From NCBI RefSeq assembly GCF_019468565.1, contig NZ_CP080521.1, positions 1,798,001-1,862,000 on the forward strand: 64,000 nucleotides of DNA. Direction: 5' to 3'. Under the pieces are notes generated by a model that was not told the DNA's origin, searched no databases, and saw only the letters and a list, made by a program, of their open reading frames with translations. Within the stretch, counting starts at the first letter, position 1. The number at the start of each line of letters is the position of its first letter. This DNA comes from Pseudonocardia sp. DSM 110487. GTDB lineage: Bacteria; Actinomycetota; Actinomycetes; Mycobacteriales; Pseudonocardiaceae. Of this stretch, positions 8,077 through 16,058 are shown one piece after another. The translations under genes were made by a program, and so were the position numbers.

Positions 8077-8829
8077 TCAGCGGTGCCGGGGCTCGGGCGC
8101 ACCCAGCGTCCTCGAGATGCCTCGGGCCGCCGCGCGCACCACCGGGATGTACGCCCGCGCGTCCGAGGTCTCCGCCGGCACCACCACCGAGAGCGCCGCC
8201 ACCACGTCGCCGCGGGGGCCGTGCACCGGCGCCGCGATCGAGAGGGCGATCAGCTCGATCTGCCCGTCGCTCACCGCGACGCCGGTGCGCCGGACCTCGG
8301 CGAGCGCCCGCCGGACCTCCCCGGGGTCGCACATCGTCTTGGCCGTGTAGCGCTTCAGCGGGGCGGCGAGCACCTGTTCCTGCAGCTCCGGGTCGGCGTT
8401 GGCGAGCAGGACGAGGCCGACGCCGGTGGCGTGCAGGGGCAGCCTGCCGCCCACCCTCGTGATCACATTGACGGCGCCTCGGCCGGAGATCCGTTCGAGG
8501 TACACGACCTCGGTGCCGTCGAGCACCGCGAGCTGGACGTTCTGCCGGGTGACCTCGTAGAGGTCCTCCAGGAACGGCATGGCCGACTCCCGCAGCCCCA
8601 GCCCGCGCGGCGCGAGCGCGCCGACCTCCCACAGCCGCAGCCCGATCCGGTAGCGGCCGTCCGTCCCACGTTCGAGGGCTCCCCATTCGGCCAGCTCGCT
8701 GACGAGCCGGTGGGCGGTGGTCAGCGGCAGGTTCGCGCGGCGCGACAGCTCGGTGAGGCCGAGCTCGGGCCGCTCGGCGGTGAACGCCGCGAGCACCCGC
8801 AGCACGCGTCCCGTCACCGTTTCTCCCAC
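8077..8829 (-). CDS. IclR family transcriptional regulator
   Basis: 250 residues from GTG 8829. The N-terminal winged helix (GRVLRVLAAF, LGLTELSRRANLPLTTAHRLVSEL) is followed by the IclR effector domain with RISGRGAVNV, ATGVGLVLLA and GVAVSDGQIELIALSIAAPV. Family members control aromatic-acid catabolism (PcaR, PobR) and often sit beside their targets. Here it is divergent from pobA-pcaHG, with 78 bases between starts, and leads its own minus-strand run. Either or both units could be its targets. A perfect interrupted palindrome in the shared promoter is the likely site. Confidence 0.88.
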   Translation of the reverse strand: MGETVTGRVLRVLAAFTAERPELGLTELSRRANLPLTTAHRLVSELAEWGALERGTDGRYRIGLRLWEVGALAPRGLGLRESAMPFLEDLYEVTRQNVQLAVLDGTEVVYLERISGRGAVNVITRVGGRLPLHATGVGLVLLANADPELQEQVLAAPLKRYTAKTMCDPGEVRRALAEVRRTGVAVSDGQIELIALSIAAPVHGPRGDVVAALSVVVPAETSDARAYIPVVRAAARGISRTLGAPEPRHR

Positions 8830-8849
8830 GCCGTGAGTCTGCCGTGCCC

Positions 8850-8866
8850 CTTCCGCTGGCCGGAAG
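8850..8866. promoter_or_regulatory. Candidate IclR operator between the regulator and pobA
   Basis: CTTCCG and CGGAAG arms around a 5-base spacer CTGGC. This is the only perfect interrupted palindrome in the 78-base divergent region. Its position suits control of the IclR gene and the pobA operon. Confidence 0.45.
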
Positions 8867-8907
8867 CCGAGTCGAGCATGCGGCCGGCGTGCGTCAGGCT
8901 TCATTGC

Positions 8908-10080
8908 ATGCGCACGCAGGTCGGGATCGTGGGGGCGGGACCCGCTGGTCTGCTGCTGTCGCACCTGCTCGCCCGCGCCGGGATCGATTCGGTGGTTCTC
9001 GAGGTCCGCAGTCGCGAGTACGTGCAGCAGCGGGTGCGGGCGGGCGTGCTGGAGCACCCCACCGTCGAGCTGCTGCGCGAGGTCGGGCTCGCCGAGCGGC
9101 TCGACCGGGAGGGCATGCCGCACGAGGGCATCTCGCTGCGGTTCGAGGGCGTCGACCACCGCATCGACTTCACCGACCTCGTCGGCCGCGGGATCACCGT
9201 GTACGGGCAGCAGGAGGTCGTGAAGGACCTGATCGCCAGGCGCATCGCCGATGGTGGCGACCTGCGCTTCGAGGTCTCCGACGTCACGCTGGACGGGCTC
9301 GCGGACGCCCCGGTGATCGGGTACACCGGCGCGGACGGGCAGCGCCACGAGCTGCACTGCGACGTCATCGCGGGCTGCGACGGCTTCCACGGGATCAGCC
9401 GCGGCGCGTTCGCGCCGGAGGTGTTCGACCGCGAGTACCCCTTTGCCTGGCTCGGGATCCTCGCCAAGGCCGCCCCCACCCAGCACGAGCTCGCGTACGC
9501 CAACCACACGAACGGGTTCGCGCTCTACTCGATGCGCAGCCCGGAGATCACCCGGCTCTACCTGCAGGTCCCGCCGGACACCGACCTGGCCGATTGGCCG
9601 GACAACCGGATATGGGACGAGTTGGGCACGCGCCTCGCCGCAGAGGGCTTCACCCTCAACGAGGGCCCGGTCCTGGAGAAGGGCGTCACCGGGATGCGTA
9701 GCTTCGTGGCCGAGCCCATGCGGCACGGGCGGCTCTTCCTCGCGGGCGACGCCGCCCACATCGTGCCGCCGACCGGGGCGAAGGGCATGAACCTCGCCAT
9801 CGCCGACGTGCGGGTGCTGGCCGAGGCGCTCACCGCGTACTTCGCCCGCGGCGACGAAGCCGGCCTCGACAGCTACTCCGACACGTGCCTGCGCCGCGTC
9901 TGGCGGGCGGAGCACTTCTCGTGGTGGATGACGTCGATGCTGCACAACGCGCCGGACGGCGACCCGTTCACCCGCCGCCTCCAGCTCTCGCAGCTGCACT
10001 ACACGGTGACGTCGAGAGCCGCGGCCACCAGCCTCGCCGAGAACTACACCGGCCTACCTCACCGAGGAGGATCGTCATGA
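8908..10080 (+). CDS. pobA: 4-hydroxybenzoate 3-monooxygenase
   Basis: 390 residues. Flavoprotein hydroxylase that converts 4-hydroxybenzoate to protocatechuate with NAD(P)H and O2. The N-terminal FAD motif VGIVGAGPAGLLLSHLL leads to the Arg-containing LEVRSREYV. Further marks are CDGFHGISR, the NAD(P)H/FAD DG motif, and GDAAHIVPPTGAKGMNLAI, the second FAD motif. The length matches PobA (about 390). The start lies 78 bases from the divergent IclR gene. Its stop overlaps the pcaH ATG (ATGA), so the substrate's next step is encoded directly behind it. Confidence 0.95.
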   Translation: MRTQVGIVGAGPAGLLLSHLLARAGIDSVVLEVRSREYVQQRVRAGVLEHPTVELLREVGLAERLDREGMPHEGISLRFEGVDHRIDFTDLVGRGITVYGQQEVVKDLIARRIADGGDLRFEVSDVTLDGLADAPVIGYTGADGQRHELHCDVIAGCDGFHGISRGAFAPEVFDREYPFAWLGILAKAAPTQHELAYANHTNGFALYSMRSPEITRLYLQVPPDTDLADWPDNRIWDELGTRLAAEGFTLNEGPVLEKGVTGMRSFVAEPMRHGRLFLAGDAAHIVPPTGAKGMNLAIADVRVLAEALTAYFARGDEAGLDSYSDTCLRRVWRAEHFSWWMTSMLHNAPDGDPFTRRLQLSQLHYTVTSRAAATSLAENYTGLPHRGGSS

Positions 10081-10805
10081 CGCTCGCCCATCCCGCCGGC
10101 TATCGTCCGCCCCCGCCGGGCACGCACCCGCCGCTGGACTACCCCGGCTACAAGAGCACGGCCCTGCGGGCGCCGTCGCAGGCGCCGATCGTGCTGCCGA
10201 ACCGGCTCACCGAGGTCACGGGGCCGCTGCTGACGGCGGGACACGACGACCTGATCGGGCCCAGCGACCACGACCTCACCACCCAGCACGCGGGCGAGCC
10301 GATCGGCCAGCGGATCGTCGTGTTCGGCCGGGTGCTCGACAGCGACGGGCGCCCAGTGCCCGACACCCTCGTCGAGGTGTGGCAGGCCAACGCGTCCGGC
10401 CGCTACCCGCACAAGAACGACAACTGGGCCGGCGCGCTCGACCCGAACTTCACCGGCGGCGGCCGGGTGCTCACCAACTCGAAGGGCGAGTACTCGTTCA
10501 CGACGATCAAGCCCGGCGCCTACCCGTGGGGCAACCACCACAACGCGTGGCGCCCGGCCCACATCCACTTCTCGCTCTTCGGCCGCGCCTTCACCCAGCG
10601 GCTCGTCACGCAGATGTACTTCCCGGACGACCCCCTGTTCGACCAGGACCCGATCTTCAACTCGGTGCCGGACCCCAAGGCTCGCCTGCGGATGATCTCG
10701 ACGTTCGACCTCGAGGCCACCCGGCCGGAGTGGGCGCTCGCCTACCGCTGGGACATCGTGCTGCGCGGCCGTGAGCAGACCCCGTTCGAGGAGCCCCATG
10801 AGTGA
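10077..10805 (+). CDS. pcaH: Protocatechuate 3,4-dioxygenase beta subunit
   Basis: 242 residues. The beta subunit carries the non-haem Fe(III) that cleaves protocatechuate intradiol to 3-carboxy-cis,cis-muconate. The iron ligands are visible: Tyr in ANASGRYPHKND, a second Tyr in PGAYPWGNHHNAW, and two His in RPAHIHFSLFG. PDTLVEVWQAN marks the intradiol fold. A GAGGAGG ribosome binding site precedes the ATG, which overlaps the pobA stop. The next gene starts 8 bases before its end. Confidence 0.96.
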   Translation: MTLAHPAGYRPPPPGTHPPLDYPGYKSTALRAPSQAPIVLPNRLTEVTGPLLTAGHDDLIGPSDHDLTTQHAGEPIGQRIVVFGRVLDSDGRPVPDTLVEVWQANASGRYPHKNDNWAGALDPNFTGGGRVLTNSKGEYSFTTIKPGAYPWGNHHNAWRPAHIHFSLFGRAFTQRLVTQMYFPDDPLFDQDPIFNSVPDPKARLRMISTFDLEATRPEWALAYRWDIVLRGREQTPFEEPHE

Positions 10806-11346
10806 CCTGCTCACCCCGTCGCAGACGGTCGGACCGTTCCTGTCCATCGGGCTGACGTGGACCGGCGGCCACCTGGTCGTCCCCGAGGGCAGCCCGGGGG
10901 CGATCCGCATCTCCGGCATCGTGCGTGACGGCGCGGGCGCACCGGTGCCCGACGGCGTGATCGAGACCTGGCAGCCGGACGTCGACGGCCGCTTCGACCA
11001 CCCCGACGACCCGCGCGGCGCCTCCGGCTCCGGGTTCGCCGGCTTCGGCCGCTGCCCGACCGACGGCGAGGGCCGCTACCAGATCGTCACGGTGAAGCCG
11101 GGCGCGCTGGGGGACGGCCAGGCGCCGCACATCGACGTCACGGTGCTGGCGCGCGGCCTGCTCGACCGCCTGGTCACCCGCATCTACTTCCCGGACGAGA
11201 GCGAGGCCAACGCGGCAGACCCGCTGCTGTCGGCGCTGCCGCCCGAGCGGGCCGCCACGCTCGTCGCCAAGCCGGTCGGGGAGGGCGAGCTGCGCTTCGA
11301 CATCCGGCTGCAGGGCGAGGGGGAGACGGTCTTCCTCCAGGTCTGA
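10798..11346 (+). CDS. pcaG: Protocatechuate 3,4-dioxygenase alpha subunit
   Basis: 182 residues, typical for PcaG. This non-catalytic partner completes the active-site pocket of the heteromeric dioxygenase. It opens LLTPSQTVGPFLSIGLTW, the family N-terminus, and shows DGVIETWQPDVDGRF and APHIDVTVLARGL, where the beta-subunit His ligands are missing as expected. It overlaps pcaH by 8 bases, so the two subunits are likely made in balance. No other beta-ketoadipate pathway gene (pcaB, C, D, I, J) lies in the window. Confidence 0.95.
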   Translation: MSDLLTPSQTVGPFLSIGLTWTGGHLVVPEGSPGAIRISGIVRDGAGAPVPDGVIETWQPDVDGRFDHPDDPRGASGSGFAGFGRCPTDGEGRYQIVTVKPGALGDGQAPHIDVTVLARGLLDRLVTRIYFPDESEANAADPLLSALPPERAATLVAKPVGEGELRFDIRLQGEGETVFLQV

Positions 11347-11357
11347 TCGGAGGCACG

Positions 11358-11756
11358 ATGTCCGACGAAACCGGTGCGCGCCCGGCGCCCGAGGTCGAGG
11401 CCATCGAGGATGAATGGTCACGTGCGATCGTCTCGAACGACGCCGCGCGCATCGCCGACTTCATGGATGACGACTGGGTGATGGTCTCCGAGTCCGGGGT
11501 GACGACCAAGGAACAGTTCCTGTCCGTGGTCGAGTCCGGGGCGTTGACCCACTCGGCCATGGACCGCGTCGGTGGTGCCCGGGCGCGGGCATACGGTGAC
11601 ACGGTGCTCCTCACCACGCGGATGACGAACACGGCGCACTACGAAGGCAGGCGGTTCGACGCCGACGAGTGGGTGACCGACGTGTTCGTGCGTCGCGACG
11701 ATCGTTGGCTCTGCGTGCTGAGCCAGATCACCGCGGTGGCCCAGCCGGGCGACTGA
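11358..11756 (+). CDS. DUF4440/SnoaL-like (NTF2-fold) protein
   Basis: 132 residues starting 11 bases after pcaG, with GGAGGCACG in front of the ATG. The pattern IEDEWSRAIVSNDAARIADFMDDDWVMVSESG, followed by a THSAMDRV strand and DRWLCVLSQITAV, is that of the NTF2-like DUF4440 proteins, which may be enzymes or binding proteins. It is probably the last gene of the pob-pca operon, though a role in aromatic catabolism is only inferred from position. It converges with the response regulator (gap 10 bases). Confidence 0.8.
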   Translation: MSDETGARPAPEVEAIEDEWSRAIVSNDAARIADFMDDDWVMVSESGVTTKEQFLSVVESGALTHSAMDRVGGARARAYGDTVLLTTRMTNTAHYEGRRFDADEWVTDVFVRRDDRWLCVLSQITAVAQPGD

Positions 11757-11766
11757 GACGAGCAGG

Positions 11767-12372
11767 TCACAACCAGCCGTTCTCCTCCGCGATGCGGGCG
11801 GCCTCGGCGCGGTTGGCGGCGCCGGTCTTGCCGATCACGGCGGACAGGTGGTTGCGGACCGTGCCGCCCGACAGGTGCACGGCGCGCGCGATGTCGGCCA
11901 CGCTCGCTCCGTCGCGGGCCGCACGCAGCACGTCGCGCTCCCGCTCGGTGAAGGGGCTCACGCCGCGGGCTAGGGATTCCGCGGCAAGGCCGGGGTCGAC
12001 CACGCGCAGCCCGGCGTGCACCTTGCGGATCGCCTCCACCAGCTGCTCGGGCGGCGAGTCCTTCACCACGAAGCCCACCGCGCCGGCCGCCATCGCCCGG
12101 GCGAAGTAGCCGGGGCGACCGAAGGTCGTGCACATGACGATGCGGCACGAGGGGAGCGCGGCGTGCAGCCGGGCCGCCGCGGTCAGCCCGTCCGTGCCGG
12201 GCATCTGCACGTCCAGCAGGGCGACGTCGGGCGTGGTGCGGCGGGCCGCCTCGAGCACCGCGTCCCCGTCGCCGACCGAGGCCACCACCTCGACATCCGG
12301 CTCGAGATCGAGCATCGCGGCCAGCGCGCCGCGGACGAGCGCCTGGTCGTCGGCCAGCAGGACCCGGATCAT
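11767..12372 (-). CDS. NarL/LuxR-family response regulator
   Basis: 201 residues, ATG 12372. The receiver domain has acidic residues at DD (8-9), phospho-acceptor Asp54 in ALLDVQMPG, and a conserved Lys in FVVKDSP. The LuxR-type HTH near the C-terminus (SPFTERERDVLRAA, ADIARAVHLSGGTVRNHL) resembles the DesR group. Six bases separate it from the histidine kinase stop, so the pair is cotranscribed. An interrupted palindrome upstream of the first gene of this unit is a candidate binding site. Confidence 0.93.
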   Translation of the reverse strand: MIRVLLADDQALVRGALAAMLDLEPDVEVVASVGDGDAVLEAARRTTPDVALLDVQMPGTDGLTAAARLHAALPSCRIVMCTTFGRPGYFARAMAAGAVGFVVKDSPPEQLVEAIRKVHAGLRVVDPGLAAESLARGVSPFTERERDVLRAARDGASVADIARAVHLSGGTVRNHLSAVIGKTGAANRAEAARIAEENGWL

Positions 12373-12378
12373 TGGACA

Positions 12379-13503
12379 CTAAGCCTCCGCGCAGAGGCGG
12401 AAACCCTTGCCCGGCAGTGGCTCCGCGGTCAGCCGGCCGCCCACCGCGGCCATCCGTTCGGTGAGCCCGGTCAGGCCCGTCCCGGCAGCAACCCCGTTCG
12501 TGGGGCGGCCGTCGTCCCGGATCTCCAGGCAGCGGGGGCCGAGCCGCACCTCGCAACGGTTGGCGCCGCTGTGCCGGATCACGTTCGTGATGCCCTCGCG
12601 CAGCACGTAGGAGAACGGCTCGCGCAGCTCCTCCGCGACGTCGTCGACGGCCTGGGGGAGCACCGCGGTGATGTCCGCGGCGCGCAGCGCCTCGTGGACC
12701 CCGGCGAGCTCGGCCGCCAGCGACGGCCGCCGGTAGCCCGACACGGTGGCGCGGATCTCGCCGAGCGCCTGCCGGGACAGCCGCTCGGCGTCCCGCAACT
12801 CGGTGAGCGCCCGCGCCGGATCGGCCCCGCTCTCCAGGATCCGCCGGGCCAGGCCAGTCTTCACGGTGATCGTGGTGAGGCTGTGTCCGAGTACGTCGTG
12901 CATGTCCCTCGCGAGCCGGGACCGCTCGTCGGCCACGGCGAGCACGCGGATGCGGTCGTGCGCTGTGCGGAGCTGGTTGACCGTGCGGATGAGCTGGGTG
13001 ACCGTCACCAGGCCGGCGGTCATCATGAGCAGCACGAACGTGTCGCGCCAGTCGACCGCACCGTCCACCAGCCAGGTGCCGGCCATCACCGAGAGGGTGG
13101 TGAGCACTCCGAGCAGCACGCCCCAGCGCAGCGGCAACAGGATGATCCCGGCGGCCACCGCGTACGACAGCAGCGCCAGATCGCTGGGATCGGCGGTCAC
13201 GAGTGCGAACGCGGCGCCTGCCAGGTACAGCCAGCCGATCGAGAGGCTCCGGACGAGCCGCCCGTGCAGCGGGGCGAGGTACAGCGTGAGCAGGTAGCTC
13301 GCGACGTAGACGCAGGCGACCGCGACGAGCGCGACGCGGCTGCCGACCGGCAGGCCCCATTCCTGGACGACGCTGCGCACGAGGAACACGAGGAACACCG
13401 CCGCGGCGATGACGGTGCGCAGGCGGCCCCGGCGGGTCGCCGCCGGGTCCTCCGGGGTCCAGACCGGCCACTCCCGGAGGTCGACGCCTTGCTCGACGCG
13501 CAC
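12379..13503 (-). CDS. Sensor histidine kinase, DesK-like (HisKA_3)
   Basis: 374 residues from GTG 13503. The membrane sensor is made of about five or six helices (about residues 30-170) without a large extracytoplasmic loop. The phospho-acceptor is His202 in RDMHDVLGHSLTT, the HisKA_3 pattern. The ATPase domain shows N-box NVIRHSGA and the DDGRP and GTGLTGLTERM glycine boxes. Such kinases often sense membrane state or envelope stress; the actual signal is unknown. It is the middle gene of a three-gene minus-strand unit: membrane protein, kinase, regulator. Confidence 0.92.
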   Translation of the reverse strand: MRVEQGVDLREWPVWTPEDPAATRRGRLRTVIAAAVFLVFLVRSVVQEWGLPVGSRVALVAVACVYVASYLLTLYLAPLHGRLVRSLSIGWLYLAGAAFALVTADPSDLALLSYAVAAGIILLPLRWGVLLGVLTTLSVMAGTWLVDGAVDWRDTFVLLMMTAGLVTVTQLIRTVNQLRTAHDRIRVLAVADERSRLARDMHDVLGHSLTTITVKTGLARRILESGADPARALTELRDAERLSRQALGEIRATVSGYRRPSLAAELAGVHEALRAADITAVLPQAVDDVAEELREPFSYVLREGITNVIRHSGANRCEVRLGPRCLEIRDDGRPTNGVAAGTGLTGLTERMAAVGGRLTAEPLPGKGFRLCAEA

Positions 13504-13513
13504 GCCAGAGACC

Positions 13514-14146
13514 TTACGGTCGCCCGCCGCGCTGGCGCTTCACCGCGGCGAGCGTCCACAGCACGAGCAACCCGATCGTGCCGAACCGGAGCAGCTGCGA
13601 CAGCCCGGCCGCGGCGTCCACAGGCAGCGTGTACGCGACCACGACCCTGGCCACCGCCTCGACCAGCATCCCGACGCCCCAGACGACGGTCAGCACGCGG
13701 AAGGCGCGCCGGAACTCCGGAACGGTGTGCCACCTGCGCTCCAGCTCGCCCCAGGCGGCCGGCTGGAACCGCACCGCGGCGTGCCAGACCATCGGCCGGC
13801 CGAACATGCACGTCCCCAGGAAGATCAGCCCGGCGATGGCCGTGCTGAACGACTCCTTCGCCACCAGGAAGCGGGCGTCCCCGGAGATCAGTGCGAAGGC
13901 GAGCCCCACCCCGAACTCGGCCAGCATGAATGCGGCGAACCCGTCGAAGCGGCGGGTGCGCGCCCACACGTATGCGATTCGCAGGCCCGCGGTCACGGTG
14001 CCGCCGAGCAGCGCGACATACGGCGAGGCGCCGAGCGCGCGCAGGCCGTAGTACGCCGCCAGGCTCAACCCGATGTCCCAGAAGAGGCCGAGGAACATCG
14101 ACCCCCGAGGGGCGGTGGCGGGGGAGTGGTGCGTCTTCTGAGTCAT
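13514..14146 (-). CDS. VC0807-family multi-pass membrane protein
   Basis: 210 residues from ATG 14146. About five hydrophobic helices are seen, with FWDIGLSLAAYYGLRALG, YVALLGGTVTAGLRI and FLGTCMFGRPMVWHA, the pattern of VC0807 proteins of unknown function. Its stop is 10 bases before the histidine kinase start. It could be the target or accessory sensor of this two-component system. It is divergent from gtrA with 180 bases between starts. Confidence 0.78.
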   Translation of the reverse strand: MTQKTHHSPATAPRGSMFLGLFWDIGLSLAAYYGLRALGASPYVALLGGTVTAGLRIAYVWARTRRFDGFAAFMLAEFGVGLAFALISGDARFLVAKESFSTAIAGLIFLGTCMFGRPMVWHAAVRFQPAAWGELERRWHTVPEFRRAFRVLTVVWGVGMLVEAVARVVVAYTLPVDAAAGLSQLLRFGTIGLLVLWTLAAVKRQRGGRP

Positions 14147-14168
14147 GTCCGAGAGTCTGTGTTTCGTG

Positions 14169-14201
14169 GGATGTCGTCGACCACGACAGCGGTCACGACA
14201 T
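14169..14201. promoter_or_regulatory. Nested inverted repeats upstream of the two-component unit
   Basis: A perfect interrupted palindrome TGTCGT-CGACC-ACGACA (14171-14187) overlaps a second pair of arms, GATGTCGT (14169-14176) and ACGACATC (14194-14201). The site is 22-55 bases upstream of the membrane-protein start, which suits autoregulation by the NarL-type response regulator. Confidence 0.4.
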
Positions 14202-14326
14202 CGCCGTGACATCTGTCAGGGCGGGAATGACGCTCCGCTCACAGTGTTCGCACAGGTGGGCGACAGCGCGTCCCCCACCGCGGATGAAATAAAGAGGATC
14301 ATCGGGGGCGCAGCCGGAGGAGCGTG

Positions 14327-14830
14327 GTGGACATGGCGAGCGCGGTGGTCGCGCCGGAATGGTTGCGGCTGCGGCACCCGCTGTTCCTGCAGGTGGCCCG
14401 GTACGTGATGGTCGGCGGCCTCGGCACGGGCGTCAACGCTGTCGTCTTCCTGTTCGTGCGCAACGCTGGGCTGGACTCGGTGCCGGCGAACCTCGTCGCG
14501 CTGCTCGTGAGCACCGCGGTGAGCACGGAGGCGAACCGCCGGTTCACGTTCGGTGGCTCTGCGGTTCACCCGTGGCGTGCCCGGGTGCAGGTCGGCGGCA
14601 CGGTCCTGTTCTACGCGTTCTACAGCTCCGCGGTCCTGCTGCTGCTCGGCCTGGTCGTCGACGAGCCGACGCCGGTGGAGGAGACGGTCGCGCTGGCCGC
14701 GGCGAGCGTCCTCGGCGGCGCCGGCCGCTTCCTGGTGATGCGCTACTGGGTCTTCGGCACGAGCGATCTCCCCGTCCGGCCGGTTGCCGCGGAACCTGGC
14801 ACGGTGGACACATGGGACGAACGAACCTGA
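14327..14830 (+). CDS. GtrA family membrane protein
   Basis: About 167 residues. GTG 14327 is 6 bases after GGAGG; GTG 14324 and ATG 14333 are alternatives. Four transmembrane helices carry the GtrA signature: YVMVGGLGTGVNAVVFL, then NRRFTFGG, and a terminal FLVMRYWVF. GtrA proteins assist transfer or flipping of lipid-linked sugars for cell-surface polysaccharide. No glycosyltransferase lies next to it, so the partner is unknown. Its last 19 bases overlap the start of a small lipoprotein gene. Confidence 0.88.
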   Translation: MDMASAVVAPEWLRLRHPLFLQVARYVMVGGLGTGVNAVVFLFVRNAGLDSVPANLVALLVSTAVSTEANRRFTFGGSAVHPWRARVQVGGTVLFYAFYSSAVLLLLGLVVDEPTPVEETVALAAASVLGGAGRFLVMRYWVFGTSDLPVRPVAAEPGTVDTWDERT

Positions 14831-14970
14831 GCCGGACGATCGCGGCGGTCCTCGCCGGCGCTGCGCTGTTCCTCACCGCGGGTTCCTGCGGTGGCGGCGA
14901 TGACGACGACGGCGACGACGCCCCCGGTGTCACGCAGCAGGAAGACGGCGACGGCGAAGGCGACGACTGA
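14812..14970 (+). CDS. Small acidic putative lipoprotein
   Basis: 52 residues. A basic start (MGRTNLSRT) and a hydrophobic helix (IAAVLAGAALFLTAG) lead to SC, where the Cys at about 27 could be lipidated. The mature remainder is nearly all Asp, Glu, Gly and Gln. It overlaps the 3' end of gtrA by 19 bases, so translation may be coupled. No family is recognised. The signal-peptide layout makes it more credible than a random frame, but the lipobox (AGSC) is not ideal. Confidence 0.5.
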   Translation: MGRTNLSRTIAAVLAGAALFLTAGSCGGGDDDDGDDAPGVTQQEDGDGEGDD

Positions 14971-15007
14971 CCGGTGCGGCAGACCGCAGGCGCATAGATT
15001 CGGGTCC

Positions 15008-16006
15008 ATGACTGCTGCCCAGTCCGGAACCGAGGCTTTCGAGCGTGAGCCGGTCGCGCTCACCGAACGGATCACCTCCGACGGGTCGTCGGCGTGGCCG
15101 GTCGAGCCCGGCCGGTACCGGCTGGTCGTCGCGCGGGCGTGCCCATGGGCGAACCGCAGCGTGATCGTCCGCAGGCTGCTCGGGCTGGAACCGGTGCTGT
15201 CGATGGGCATCGCGGGCCCGCTGCACGACGAGCGGAGCTGGCGGTTCCACAACGACCCCGACAACAAGGACCCGGTGCTCGGCATCGAGCACCTGCGCGA
15301 GGCCTACGAGGCGGCCCAGCCCGGGTTCGACGCGGGCGTCACCGTCCCGACCGTCGTCGAGATCGCCACCGGCAAGGCGGTGACCAACAACTTCCAGTAC
15401 CTCACGCTCGACCTGTCCACCCAGTGGGGCGCGTACCACCGGGACGGCGCCCCCGACCTGTACCCCGAGGAGCACCGGGCCGAGATCGACGAGATCAACG
15501 AGGCCGTCTACCACGACATCAACAACGGCGTATACAAGTGCGGCTTCGCCAAGGGCCAGGAGGCGTACGAGCGGGCCTATCGCGCGCTGTTCGATCGGTT
15601 CGACGCGCTGTCCGAGCGCCTCGCCACCCGGCGCTACCTGGTCGGGGACACGATCACCGAGGCCGACATCCGGCTGTGGGTCACGCTCGTCCGGTTCGAC
15701 GCGGTCTACCACGGCCACTTCAAGTGCAACCGGCAGAAGCTCACCGAGATGCCGGTGCTGTGGGCCTATGCGCGGGATCTGTTCCAGACCCCCGGCTTCG
15801 GCGACACGATCGACTTCAAGCAGATCAAGCAGCACTACTACGGCGTGCACGCCGAGATCAACCCGACGGGGATCGTCCCGCTCGGCCCCGATCCCCGCGG
15901 CTGGCTCACCGCACACGGGCGCGAGGAGCTGGGCGGGCGCCCGTTCGGCGACGGCACCCCGCCCGGCCCACCCCCGGAGGGGGAGCGGGTTCCGCCGATC
16001 CGCTGA
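15008..16006 (+). CDS. Glutathionyl-hydroquinone reductase-like glutathione S-transferase (Xi class)
   Basis: 332 residues. Xi-class GSTs (YqjG, PcpF, ECM4) reductively remove a thiol adduct from quinols using a catalytic Cys. Cys45 lies in RACPWANRS. Also present are SMGIAGPLHDERSWRF, TVPTVVEIATGKAVTNNF with the cis-Pro loop, and a C-terminal helical domain with GDTITEADIRLWVTLVRFD. Actinobacteria of this kind usually make mycothiol rather than glutathione, so the real thiol may differ. It follows 37 bases after the small lipoprotein gene. Confidence 0.9.
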   Translation: MTAAQSGTEAFEREPVALTERITSDGSSAWPVEPGRYRLVVARACPWANRSVIVRRLLGLEPVLSMGIAGPLHDERSWRFHNDPDNKDPVLGIEHLREAYEAAQPGFDAGVTVPTVVEIATGKAVTNNFQYLTLDLSTQWGAYHRDGAPDLYPEEHRAEIDEINEAVYHDINNGVYKCGFAKGQEAYERAYRALFDRFDALSERLATRRYLVGDTITEADIRLWVTLVRFDAVYHGHFKCNRQKLTEMPVLWAYARDLFQTPGFGDTIDFKQIKQHYYGVHAEINPTGIVPLGPDPRGWLTAHGREELGGRPFGDGTPPGPPPEGERVPPIR

Positions 16007-16058
16007 GCCCTCCGGGGCGGGTCCGGCCACGCTGCGGCGCGGAGGAAGATGGGCCGCA

